Source: Pararhodobacter sp. (lineage in GTDB: Bacteria; Pseudomonadota; Alphaproteobacteria; Rhodobacterales; Rhodobacteraceae). Taken from it: a stretch of DNA of 64,000 nt. Below, piece after piece: positions 8,169 through 16,150 of this stretch. A program made the position numbers and the translations under genes. How positions within the stretch are numbered: the first letter of the stretch is position 1; each line of letters begins with the position of its first letter. Below the pieces are notes generated by a model that did not search any database, was not told where the DNA came from, and saw nothing but the letters and a program-made list of their open reading frames with translations. The DNA lies in contig NZ_JAUCBZ010000015.1 of the NCBI RefSeq assembly GCF_034676545.1, forward strand, positions 2,015,001-2,079,000, in the 5' to 3' direction.

Positions 8169-8945
8169 TCACTTTGTGCGGCGCATACTCATGACGGCGA
8201 TGGTTCCGGCGATGATCGCCAGAAAGGCAATGCTGGTCACCGTGGTGCCAAGGCCAAGCCCGCCGAATTCCGGAGGTTGCGCCAGGAAGTCACCGAACGA
8301 CGCGCCAAGCGGGCGGGTGAAGATGTAGCACAGCCAGAACGCCCAGATCCCGTCGAGGCCAAAGGCGAAATAGCCCAGCGCCAGCGATGCGATGATCAGA
8401 CCAAAGAGGATCCCCGTGGCGGCAAACCCGACGTTGAAGGCTTCGGCAATCAGGTCGCCCGACGCGGTGCCCAAGGCAAAGGTGAGCAGAATCGCGAGCC
8501 AGTAAAAGGCTTCGCGTCTGAAGGTGAACACTTCGTGGATCGACAAGGTGCGCTCCGAGGCGAACCACAGCGCGAAGGTCGCGCCAAGCGCGATGGTGAA
8601 ACCGATTGCCGAGGTCAGCAGCGGAATACCCAGCGCGTCGGTCATGTTGTCGGTGATCAGCGTTCCGACAATCGACACCAGCACAACGGCGATCCAGTAA
8701 TAGGTTGGCACATAGCGTTGCTGGCGAAACTGCCAGACCAGCGCCAGAATCAGGATCGACGTCATCAGCAGCGTGGTTGACGCCAGCCCAAGCCCAAGGT
8801 TCACCGCCAGAAAATCGGCGGCGGTTTCGCCCATGGTGACGGCGACCAGCTTGATCAGCCAGAACCCCGGCGTGACCAGTGGCACGCGGTTGACCCCGCC
8901 AATCGGCATGGGTTGTTTGTAATTTGTGGCAAATGTAGAGGTCAT
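8169..8945 (-). CDS. DUF347/COG4705 membrane protein (second copy)
   Basis: This 258-residue paralogue of the gene downstream has the same four-fold repeat: FWLIKLVAVTMGETAADF, YWIAVVLVSIVGTLITDN, FYWLAILLTFALGTASGD and AFWLCYIFTRPLGASFGDF. The two proteins differ at many positions, so this is an old duplication, not a recent one. Having two adjacent copies suggests a heteromeric complex. It lies 4 bases from the stop-proximal end of the exported protein gene upstream (8950), so the three are probably co-transcribed. Confidence 0.8.
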   Translation of the reverse strand: MTSTFATNYKQPMPIGGVNRVPLVTPGFWLIKLVAVTMGETAADFLAVNLGLGLASTTLLMTSILILALVWQFRQQRYVPTYYWIAVVLVSIVGTLITDNMTDALGIPLLTSAIGFTIALGATFALWFASERTLSIHEVFTFRREAFYWLAILLTFALGTASGDLIAEAFNVGFAATGILFGLIIASLALGYFAFGLDGIWAFWLCYIFTRPLGASFGDFLAQPPEFGGLGLGTTVTSIAFLAIIAGTIAVMSMRRTK

Positions 8946-8949
8946 GGTT

Positions 8950-9609
8950 TTATCCTCGGATCAAAGACAGGGCTTGCGCCGCAAAAGCATCGGATTGCGC
9001 GTCATTGTCGGCGTTGCAGCGCTCTAACGCGCGCGATTGCAGGTCGAGCATTTCGGCGGTGGGGGTGATGGTGGCAAAGGCGTCGCGCACCTGGGTTGCC
9101 ATGACCTCGCAGGGCAGCGGGTGGCCGTTGGCATCGGTCACATCAATGCCGAAGGCCTGTTGAACGCCGCCTGTTGCGGGGCTGGCTGTTGCAGGGCTGG
9201 CAACCGGGTTATCCAGCGTGGCCGACAGGGCGGCAAGGGCTGCGGTAACGCTGGCGGCATCCGGCGCGGTCGCGCGCAGGGCCGATAGTGCCGCGTCGAT
9301 TGCGCCATCCGCGACGCCCCACGCCGCAGCATCCGCTTGACGCAAGGCCGTCGCGTTCTGGTCCCACAGGGTTTCCAGATCGGTGATCCGCAACTGCGCC
9401 GCCGCCAGATCGCCCGTTGCGGCGATGGTTTGGGTGTCGCGGACAATGGCTTGATAGGCCGACAGATCGCCCAGACCGGGGCTTGCCACCACAACGGCGG
9501 AGGCTGCTGTCGGACTGGGCATCCACAGGGTTTCAACCATCGTGAAGCCGGCAACGGGTACGGCGATCAAACTCGCCGACAAAAGGAAATTTCTGAAAGC
9601 TGGGTGCAT
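8950..9609 (-). CDS. exported protein of unknown function
   Basis: This 219-residue protein has an N-terminal signal or anchor (FLLSASLIAVPVAGFTMV) followed by an Ala/Asp-rich helical region (AYQAIVRDTQTIAATGDL, AAAQLRITDLETLWDQ) and a C-terminal segment with two cysteines (PLPCEVMATQ, LERCNADND). No known domain was recognised. It is first in the DUF347 operon. The helical pattern resembles small periplasmic helical-bundle proteins, but this is only an impression. Confidence 0.6.
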   Translation of the reverse strand: MHPAFRNFLLSASLIAVPVAGFTMVETLWMPSPTAASAVVVASPGLGDLSAYQAIVRDTQTIAATGDLAAAQLRITDLETLWDQNATALRQADAAAWGVADGAIDAALSALRATAPDAASVTAALAALSATLDNPVASPATASPATGGVQQAFGIDVTDANGHPLPCEVMATQVRDAFATITPTAEMLDLQSRALERCNADNDAQSDAFAAQALSLIRG

Positions 9610-9743
9610 GGAACTAACCTGACTGAGTGGGGGAACCCCTGCGTGTCGGGCTCCATGGTCAGGTCATAGTCAGGCGGATTGCGCTGAACCTGTCCGCAGT
9701 CTTACAGTTTTGCAAGAAACCGGGGTTTCAGGACATCAGAGTT

Positions 9744-11765
9744 TCAGGGAATTTCGACCACGCTGACCGCGCCGCCCGCGATTGCGCGCAAAGTCACTGT
9801 GTTCAAACCCCGCAGCCCGGCGCTGAACCGGTCTCGCGCGGCGGTGACATCATCGGTGGTGGCGGTGGCGTCGCGGGCCCGGTCATCAGGTGTCACCGCA
9901 GCCACATAGACCCGCCGCCCGCCGGTGACAAACTGCGTGCGCCAGATCCGCGCAAGCATGGGTGCGCCGTCGCTCGCCCCTGAGATCATCGCGAAATCAT
10001 TGGGCATTCCGCTCCAGAACAGCGGCAGGACCATCGTGTCGGCACTGGCCTGATCGCGCACCGTGGCATAGGCCAGATCAATCAGCCGCCCCGGGGTGGG
10101 CGCCAAGGCGACGCTCCAGCCGGCCTGGGTCAGGGTTTGCTGGATGGCGGTATCGGTCGCCGCGACCAGGATGACGTTGATCGGCGCGGCCTGCGCACCG
10201 GCCAAAGTCTCGGCATCGGGGTGAAATTGCGGGTCGGACAGCAGAGCATCTGGCGCGGCAAGCACATGATCGGCCTGAAGATTGACATGGACCAGCCGCG
10301 CCTTGTCATAGCTCACAACCCGCCAACCCGCGCCGCCGACCAACAGCGCGGCGCAAAGCAACAGCACCGCCGTCTGAGTGCGCGCGCGCGGCGGCAATGA
10401 GCCGGGACGGGTCTGCAACAGCCGCCACTCCGCAACCGTGACGCCGACCATCAGCCACAACAATCCGACCAGCCAGCCGTTCAGGACATCGGACAGGTAA
10501 TGCTCGATCAGCAGCAATCGGCTGGTGCCGATCACAAAACCCAGCAGGCTGGCCAGCAGGATCGCCGCAACATGGCTGAGGCGCCCGGACCGAAACAGGG
10601 CATAGGCGACCGACCCATAGAAGGCGATGGAGATCGCGGCGTGGCCGGATGGGAAGCTGCCCGAGGTTTCGACAAAATACCCAAGCTCTGGCCTTGGGCG
10701 CGCAAAGATCAACTTCAGCGCCGCCACCATCACCACATTGCCGATCACCGCCACGGCAAGGCCGGACATCAGCGACCAGCGGCGCTCGGCGGCCAGCCAG
10801 ACGCAGGCGGCGATGAACAGCGCCACAATAACCCGGCTGTCGCCCAGCGCCGTCACATGGGCCGACAGCCGCAAAAGCACCGGCGACCAGAACAGATGGG
10901 CAAGCGCGGCAACATTCTGGTCAATGGCGAAAAACGGCGTGGCGAACAGGAAGTCCAGCGTGACATCCACCCAGATGAGCAGAACATAGGCAAAGGCCAC
11001 CGTCAGGCAGGTCAAGGGCAGGCCGCCGAAATGGCTCCGGTCAAAACGCTGCGACAAAAACCGCATGAAGCGCGGATGCGCGGCCAGAAAGCGGGCCAGC
11101 GGGGGCCACGCCGCAACCGACAGGACCACGGCCTCGGCGACGGTCAGCACCAGCGGCAACAGGCGGAACAGGCGCAGCAGCAACCACCAGATGACCACCA
11201 GCACCAGCACCAGGATCGCGCCCAGCACCGCGTAGCGCTCCATCGTGCTGCTGAACAGCCCGATGGCCCCGCCGATCGCATAGCCAAAGGCGACATGGAT
11301 CAGGGCATAGGGCACGCTGCCGATCAGGTTCCAGATCACGAAACTGCGGCGATTGATCCCCGCCAGCGCCCCGACCAGCGGCACCAGCCCCGCGATGGGC
11401 CCCAAAAACCGCCCCAGCACCAAAGCCAGCCCGCCATGACGTTCGAACAAGGCCCGCGCGCGGCCATAGGCGCGCGATTGCATCAGGCGTCCCTGACTGT
11501 GCAGCTTGGATTTTGCCAGACGCCCGGTCCAGTAACTGGCCTCTCCGCCAAGGACCGAGCCAATCGCCACGAACCACACGAGGTCAAAGAAATCGAGCAA
11601 CCCGCGCTGCACGAGGATACCGCCCGCCTCGACCACCAGCGTGCCGGGGACAATGACCCCGGTGATGAAATACGCTTCAAACATCGACGCCGCGGCAATG
11701 ATCCAGTAACCCAGCATCCCCAGGGATTGGATCGACGGCAGGATCTGGTCGATGGAAAAGCCCAT
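9744..11765 (-). CDS. DedA - PAP2 - LssY_C fusion protein
   Basis: This 673-residue protein starts at MGFSIDQILPS. Residues about 1-200 are a DedA (SNARE-associated) domain with IVPGTLVVEAGG, GSVLGGEASYWTGR and the GRFLGPIAGLVPLVGALAG core. Residues about 280-470 are a PAP2 lipid phosphatase domain with FARPRPE, SFPSGHAA and SRLLLIEHYLSDV, that is the full Lys/Arg-His catalytic set. The C-terminal part (about 500-673) matches LssY C-terminal domains (QTLTQAGWSVA, RDQASADTMVLPLFWSGMPND). It probably handles polyprenyl-phosphate or phospholipid in the inner membrane. The upstream flippase gene runs into it with an abnormal junction. Confidence 0.9.
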   Translation of the reverse strand: MGFSIDQILPSIQSLGMLGYWIIAAASMFEAYFITGVIVPGTLVVEAGGILVQRGLLDFFDLVWFVAIGSVLGGEASYWTGRLAKSKLHSQGRLMQSRAYGRARALFERHGGLALVLGRFLGPIAGLVPLVGALAGINRRSFVIWNLIGSVPYALIHVAFGYAIGGAIGLFSSTMERYAVLGAILVLVLVVIWWLLLRLFRLLPLVLTVAEAVVLSVAAWPPLARFLAAHPRFMRFLSQRFDRSHFGGLPLTCLTVAFAYVLLIWVDVTLDFLFATPFFAIDQNVAALAHLFWSPVLLRLSAHVTALGDSRVIVALFIAACVWLAAERRWSLMSGLAVAVIGNVVMVAALKLIFARPRPELGYFVETSGSFPSGHAAISIAFYGSVAYALFRSGRLSHVAAILLASLLGFVIGTSRLLLIEHYLSDVLNGWLVGLLWLMVGVTVAEWRLLQTRPGSLPPRARTQTAVLLLCAALLVGGAGWRVVSYDKARLVHVNLQADHVLAAPDALLSDPQFHPDAETLAGAQAAPINVILVAATDTAIQQTLTQAGWSVALAPTPGRLIDLAYATVRDQASADTMVLPLFWSGMPNDFAMISGASDGAPMLARIWRTQFVTGGRRVYVAAVTPDDRARDATATTDDVTAARDRFSAGLRGLNTVTLRAIAGGAVSVVEIP

Positions 11766-13414
11766 GAGTCTATTTCCCGTTTTGCGCCCTGAAGCCCGAT
11801 GAAGATGGCAAAAATCAACAAGAACCCCGACGCCAAAAGCCCAGCCCGCAGCGCGCGCGGGGTGTTTGCGCCATGGGCGATCTCGGTCCACAGGTCGTTG
11901 GAATAGGGCGTCGTCTGATGCAGGAAAAAGAAGAACGCCGTCGCCGCGATGCCCAGCGCAAACACCAGCGCGAACCAGGCCGCGCTGAACACGCCCTCGG
12001 TCAGCCTTGCGCGCTTTGTGAACCCGCCCGCGAACGGCCACAAGACAACCGCGCCCCCCAGCAGCAACCCCGCCGAGGCCCAGTCGAAGTCATTCAGCAC
12101 CGCCGCGAGTGCGCCAAGGCACAGCGACAACAGCGTCAGCAGGAACGCGGCCCTGACCTGCCGCGCCAACCCCTGCGACAAGACCAGCAGCACCGCGCCG
12201 ATCAGTGCCGACAACAGGGTTCCGCCCTCGATCAGCAGCGCGGCGATGAAGTCACCGTCCTCCAGCGCCTCGTTGCGGATCGAGGGCAGCAAGGACACCA
12301 GGATCAGATACACGCCAAACCCGAAGGCCAGCAGGGCCGCAACCGCAGGGGCCAGGCCGTGCAACGCCTCGACGGCCGGGCGCGACGTGGCAGAGATGCG
12401 GCCAAACCGGCGCCCCATCAGGCCCCCCGCCAGGCGCGCCTCGTTCAGCGAGACGACGACCACGCCAACCCCGAAGGGCAGCAAATAATAGATCACCCGA
12501 AACAGCACCAGCGCCGCGGCGGCGTCACTGACCGGGACCGATAGCGGCAACGTGCCCAGAACGATCGTTTCAAACACCCCGATTCCGCCGGGAACATGCG
12601 ACAGAACCCCGATCATCATGGCGATCGCATAAATGGCGATAAAGGCCCCGAAATTCGGGGTGCCGACGGGCATCAGCACCCACAGTGCAAAGGATGCGGC
12701 CACGACATCGACCAACACGATGGCCATTTGCGCCGCCAGATTGCCGGGCGACGGAAGATGCAGATCAAAGCGCCAGACCTTGAGGCGGCGGTGTTTCACG
12801 GACAAAATCGCGATGCCGCTGCCCGCGACCAGGACGATCCCCAGCGCGCAGAGCCGTATGGTCGTCTCGGCAAACGGCACCAAGCCCGCGACAACATTGG
12901 GATAAATGCTCAGGGCGGCCAGCCCGACCAGGGTCAAGCCAACCCCCAGGGCCGCCGCGATATAGCCCGAGATGGTGGCCACATCGAAGGCGCTCAAGCC
13001 GAAGGCCGCGTAGATCCGATAGCGGATCGCGCCGCCGGAAATGACGCTGATCCCCACGGTATTGCCGAACGCATAGCCCAGAAATCCGCCCAAGGCGACG
13101 ATCCGGTTGGGCAAGGTCTTGCCGACGAACCGCAAACCCAGTGCATCATATCCGACCAGCGCGGCATAGCCGACCGTCGTGGCGGCAACCGCCAGCATCA
13201 GGACGCCGGGCGGCGTTGCCTTGATCTGCGCCATGATTGCCGTCGGATCGACCGAGTGCATCAGATGGAAAAGCGCATAAAGTCCCAACCCGAACAGGCC
13301 GATGCCCAACAGGATTGGCAAGATGTGGCGCAGGGCAGGGGTTTTTGCAGATATCATTGACGTGAACGGCGTCCCTGTTCCGGGTTGGCGTGCACACGTC
13401 TTAGGGGGAGTCAT
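11483..13414 (-). CDS. MprF-type flippase domain protein (no synthase domain; 3' end frameshifted)
   Basis: The first 530 or so residues are a polytopic domain like the N-terminal flippase half of MprF (lysyl-phosphatidylglycerol synthase): GGFLGYAFGNTVGISVISGGAIRYRIY and MIGVLSHVPGGIGVFE are diagnostic. The DUF2156 aminoacyl-transferase half is absent. After FLLIFAIFIGLQGAK (about 11785) the frame enters the DedA gene out of phase, giving an Arg/Ser-rich tail to 11483 that is not believable protein. With one base fewer near the A4 run at 11780-11783 the gene would stop at TAG 11770-11772, four bases from the DedA ATG. Starts at 13414 or 13357 are both possible. Confidence 0.8.
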   Translation of the reverse strand: MTPPKTCARQPGTGTPFTSMISAKTPALRHILPILLGIGLFGLGLYALFHLMHSVDPTAIMAQIKATPPGVLMLAVAATTVGYAALVGYDALGLRFVGKTLPNRIVALGGFLGYAFGNTVGISVISGGAIRYRIYAAFGLSAFDVATISGYIAAALGVGLTLVGLAALSIYPNVVAGLVPFAETTIRLCALGIVLVAGSGIAILSVKHRRLKVWRFDLHLPSPGNLAAQMAIVLVDVVAASFALWVLMPVGTPNFGAFIAIYAIAMMIGVLSHVPGGIGVFETIVLGTLPLSVPVSDAAAALVLFRVIYYLLPFGVGVVVVSLNEARLAGGLMGRRFGRISATSRPAVEALHGLAPAVAALLAFGFGVYLILVSLLPSIRNEALEDGDFIAALLIEGGTLLSALIGAVLLVLSQGLARQVRAAFLLTLLSLCLGALAAVLNDFDWASAGLLLGGAVVLWPFAGGFTKRARLTEGVFSAAWFALVFALGIAATAFFFFLHQTTPYSNDLWTEIAHGANTPRALRAGLLASGFLLIFAIFIGLQGAKREIDSWAFPSTRSCRRSNPWGCWVTGSLPRRRCLKRISSPGSLSPARWWSRRAVSSCSAGCSISLTSCGSWRLARSLAERPVTGPGVWQNPSCTVRDA

Positions 13415-13485
13415 TGGCACCTGTAAACCGCGCAGAGCGTGAAGACCTTGGTTCTTACAGATTTGTATAGTTTCAGCGCATCGCG

Positions 13486-13690
13486 ACTGTGTTGCACAAA
13501 TCGGCGGATGGCGGGGCAACATGGGCGGTCGAAGTCCCGCGCCATGGGGCGCTGCCCCAGCAGTTTGATACAGTGCATTTTTGCCTCGACGCGGGTTTGC
13601 GCATCTCCCTGGCGAGCATGCTCAAATCAGGTCATGCAGCCCCGGCAGATGCATAAAGTTTGCGCGCAGGGCATGGTGGTGTCGGGGCCG
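13486..13690 (-). mobile_element. IS5-family insertion sequence remnant (transposase C-terminal fragment plus one end)
   Basis: On the minus strand, translated pieces read HLPGLHDL and, after a frameshift, FEHARQGDAQTRVEAKMHC followed by IKLLGQRPMARDFDR, which is the C-terminal part of an IS5-group transposase. The fragment then breaks off. At 13488-13502 TGTGTTGCACAAATC resembles the terminal inverted repeat of this group (GTTGTTGCACAAATC type). The rest of the element and the other end are missing. It lies directly upstream of the flippase gene and may have disturbed its promoter. Confidence 0.65.
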
Positions 13691-13781
13691 CGAAGGGCCG
13701 CGAGATCGCGCCATCAGGCGGCTCTTTACAAGCGAGAATTTTATTGAGATCGTCAGGAATTTGTGTAGCGTTGGCTTGAAA

Positions 13782-13797
13782 TTTACCTTTTGGTAAA
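13782..13797. promoter_or_regulatory. palindrome TTTACC-TTTT-GGTAAA upstream of the deaminase operon
   Basis: A perfect 6-base inverted repeat around TTTT lies 18 bases before the ATG of the deaminase gene. It aligns with the E. coli RutR operator consensus TTGACCA-N2-TGGTCAA at 11 of 14 defined positions. RutR is a TetR-family regulator of pyrimidine and purine use, which fits the operon that follows. The protein that binds here is not encoded in the window. Confidence 0.45.
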
Positions 13798-13815
13798 AAC
13801 AAAGGCAGGGCGTCT

Positions 13816-15117
13816 ATGTTGGATCTCATCGTCAGACAGGCCAATTTGCCGGACGGTCGCATGCCGATGGATCTTGCGATCCAAGGGGACAAGATCGTTG
13901 CGATTGCGCCCCGGATCGAGGCTGAGGCGTTGCAGGAAATCGACGCCACCGGACGGCTGGTTGCCCCGCCTTTTGTCGATCCGCATTTTCATATGGATGC
14001 CACGCTCAGCCTCGGCACACCCCGGCTGAACGACTCCGGCACCTTGCTCGAGGGGATCGCCCTCTGGGGCGAGCTCAAGCCGATGTTGACGCCCGAGGCC
14101 GTGATGGAACGCGCCCTGCGTTACTGCGATCTGGCGGTGTCGCAGGGGCTGTTGTCGATCCGCAGCCATGTTGACGTCTGCGATGATCGTCTGACCGCGG
14201 TCGAGGCGCTGATCGAGGTGCGCAAACGGGTGGCGCCCTATATCGACCTGCAACTCGTGGCGTTCCCGCAAGATGGTCTGTATCGGACGCCAACCGCCGA
14301 GGAAAACCTGCTGCGCGCACTCGATATGGGCGTCGATGTGGTGGGCGGCATCCCGCATTTCGAGCGCACGATGGCCGAGGGTGCGCGCTCGGTCCTGCGG
14401 TTGTGCGAGATCGCGGCAGAGCGTGGCCTGCGGCTGGATCTGCACTGCGACGAAAGCGACGACCCGATGTCGCGCCATGTGGAAACGCTGGCTGCCGAAG
14501 CGACGCGCTTGGGTCTTGGTGCGCGCGTCGTGGCCAGCCATGTCACCGCGATGCACTCGTATGACAATTATTACGCCTCGAAACTGATCCCGCTGATTGC
14601 CGAAAGCGGCATGACCGTCGTGCCGAATCCGTTGATCAACATCACGCTGCAAGGCCGCTCGGATACCTATCCCCGCCGCCGCGGCCTGACCCGCGTGCCC
14701 GAATTGCGCGCCGCCGGGGTCAACGTGGCCTTCGGTCAGGATTGCACGATGGATCCGTGGTATTCGCTGGGTTCTGCCGACATGCTTGAGGTGGCGCATA
14801 TGGGTGTCCATGCCGTGCCGATGACCTCGCGCGAGGCGATGGCCTGGGCCTTTACCTCGGTCACGCAGAATGGCGCGGCGGCGATGGGTCTGCCCGACCC
14901 GACGTTGCGAGAGGGTGGACCGGCCAATATGGTGGTTCTGCAAGCGCGCGACCCGATCGAGGCGGTGCGCCTGAAAGCCACGCGACTGGCGGTCATCAAG
15001 CGCGGGAACGTGCTGTCGCGAACCCCGCCGCGGATCGCGGCGCTCGACTTGCCCGGCCGGGCTGCAACCCTCGATCCCGCCGCCTACGCGCCCACAACCT
15101 CTGAAAGACCCGACTGA
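13816..15117 (+). CDS. codA: cytosine deaminase-like amidohydrolase
   Basis: This 433-residue amidohydrolase follows E. coli CodA closely in its active site: metal ligands His57/His59 (PHFHMD), the substrate-binding Gln in LVAFPQDG, the His and Glu in DLHCDES, the His in ASHVTAMHS and the catalytic Asp in GQDCTMDPWYSLGSADML. CodA deaminates cytosine to uracil and ammonia; related enzymes act on isocytosine, creatinine or s-triazines, so the exact substrate is open. It heads an operon with a BMP binding protein, an amidase and a nucleoside-type ABC transporter. Confidence 0.85.
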   Translation: MLDLIVRQANLPDGRMPMDLAIQGDKIVAIAPRIEAEALQEIDATGRLVAPPFVDPHFHMDATLSLGTPRLNDSGTLLEGIALWGELKPMLTPEAVMERALRYCDLAVSQGLLSIRSHVDVCDDRLTAVEALIEVRKRVAPYIDLQLVAFPQDGLYRTPTAEENLLRALDMGVDVVGGIPHFERTMAEGARSVLRLCEIAAERGLRLDLHCDESDDPMSRHVETLAAEATRLGLGARVVASHVTAMHSYDNYYASKLIPLIAESGMTVVPNPLINITLQGRSDTYPRRRGLTRVPELRAAGVNVAFGQDCTMDPWYSLGSADMLEVAHMGVHAVPMTSREAMAWAFTSVTQNGAAAMGLPDPTLREGGPANMVVLQARDPIEAVRLKATRLAVIKRGNVLSRTPPRIAALDLPGRAATLDPAAYAPTTSERPD

Positions 15118-15187
15118 ACCGACCCATGATCCCTTAGCACAAAGGAAAATCCAATGAGTTCTTGCTCCAAACCGTCGTCAACTTCTG

Positions 15188-16138
15188 GTGGGTGCGGCTG
15201 CCACTTTGGCGCTGCCTGCCTATATCCGCCGCGCCGGCGCGCAAAACGTCACGCGCGTCGCCGGTGTTCACATGTCCCCGGTTGAGAATGCGTGGAACAG
15301 CCGCGTTCATATCGCCCTTCAAGAGGCCGCCGCAGCGGGGTTGATCGAATATGTGTTCTCGGAAGGGGTGGCCCCGACCGATTATCCGCGGGCCATGCGC
15401 GAATATGCCGAAAGCGGCGCGCAACTGATCTGGGGCGAATCCTATGCTGTCGAGCGTGAGGCCCGCGAAGTGGCTGCCGATTATGCCGACACCGCCTTCC
15501 TGATGGGGTCTTCGGCTGGCCCTCAGGGGGATAACTTTGGCGTCTTCGGCACGCGCAACCACGAGGCGGCCTATCTGGCCGGGATGCTGGGCGGCAAGAT
15601 GTCGTCATCCAATGTGTTCGGCTCGGTTGGCGGCTATCCGATCCCCGAGGTCAACCTGCTGATCAACGCCTACCGCGCCGGCGTGCGCGAGGTGAACCCG
15701 GACGCGACCTTCGTCAATGGGTTCATCGGGGCCTGGTTCGACCCGGCGCGCGCCAAAGAGGCCGCGATGGCCCAGATCGACGCGGGCGCCGATATCCTGT
15801 TTGGCGAGCGGATCGGCACGGCGGATGCGGCGCAGGATCGCGGCGTCAAGGCCATCGGCTCGTTGATCGACTACACGCCGCGCTATCCGGGCACGGTCTT
15901 TGCCAACGCCATCTGGAATTTCGGCCCGACCATTGCCGCGATTGTCGCCGACATTCAGGCCGGCCAGTCGGTTGGTCGCGATTACACCGAATATGCGTTC
16001 ATGGCGCATGGCGGCAATGAACTGATCTATGTGGCCGACGAAGTGCCCGCCGACGCGATTGCGCCGATGGAGGCCAAACGTGCCGCCATTCAATCGGGGG
16101 CGTGGAATGTTCCCATCGACAACGAAGAACCTGCATAG
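15188..16138 (+). CDS. BMP family ABC transporter substrate-binding protein (start frameshifted)
   Basis: The mature part (AQNVTRVAGVHMSPVEN onward) is a periplasmic binding protein of the basic membrane protein/PnrA family, which binds nucleosides or purines. GSVGGYPIPEVNLLINAYRAG and FGERIGTADAAQDRGVKAIG are typical. The only open start is GTG 15188, which lacks the N-region of the signal. The same frame reads upstream as LAPNRRQLLVGAAATLALP, a Tat-like signal, but runs into TGA at 15155; the ATG at 15154, with AAAGGA upstream, is out of frame by one base. A one-base indel between 15154 and 15158 is therefore likely. Confidence 0.82.
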   Translation: MGAAATLALPAYIRRAGAQNVTRVAGVHMSPVENAWNSRVHIALQEAAAAGLIEYVFSEGVAPTDYPRAMREYAESGAQLIWGESYAVEREAREVAADYADTAFLMGSSAGPQGDNFGVFGTRNHEAAYLAGMLGGKMSSSNVFGSVGGYPIPEVNLLINAYRAGVREVNPDATFVNGFIGAWFDPARAKEAAMAQIDAGADILFGERIGTADAAQDRGVKAIGSLIDYTPRYPGTVFANAIWNFGPTIAAIVADIQAGQSVGRDYTEYAFMAHGGNELIYVADEVPADAIAPMEAKRAAIQSGAWNVPIDNEEPA

Positions 16139-16150
16139 GTCGCCGCAGAC

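Noticed and set aside
11483..11764. The Arg/Ser-rich tail of the flippase frame as genuine C-terminal domain
   Set aside because: Composition and the overlap with DedA coding in another phase show it is out-of-frame reading; treated as evidence of an altered stop.
10500..11792. Plus-strand frames of up to 430 codons opposite the DedA-PAP2-LssY gene, and similar long frames opposite other genes (for example 35013-36587 minus, 43086-45218 minus)
   Set aside because: They are Gln/Arg/His-rich antisense frames produced by the GC-skewed third positions of the real genes, whose motifs are clear on the other strand.
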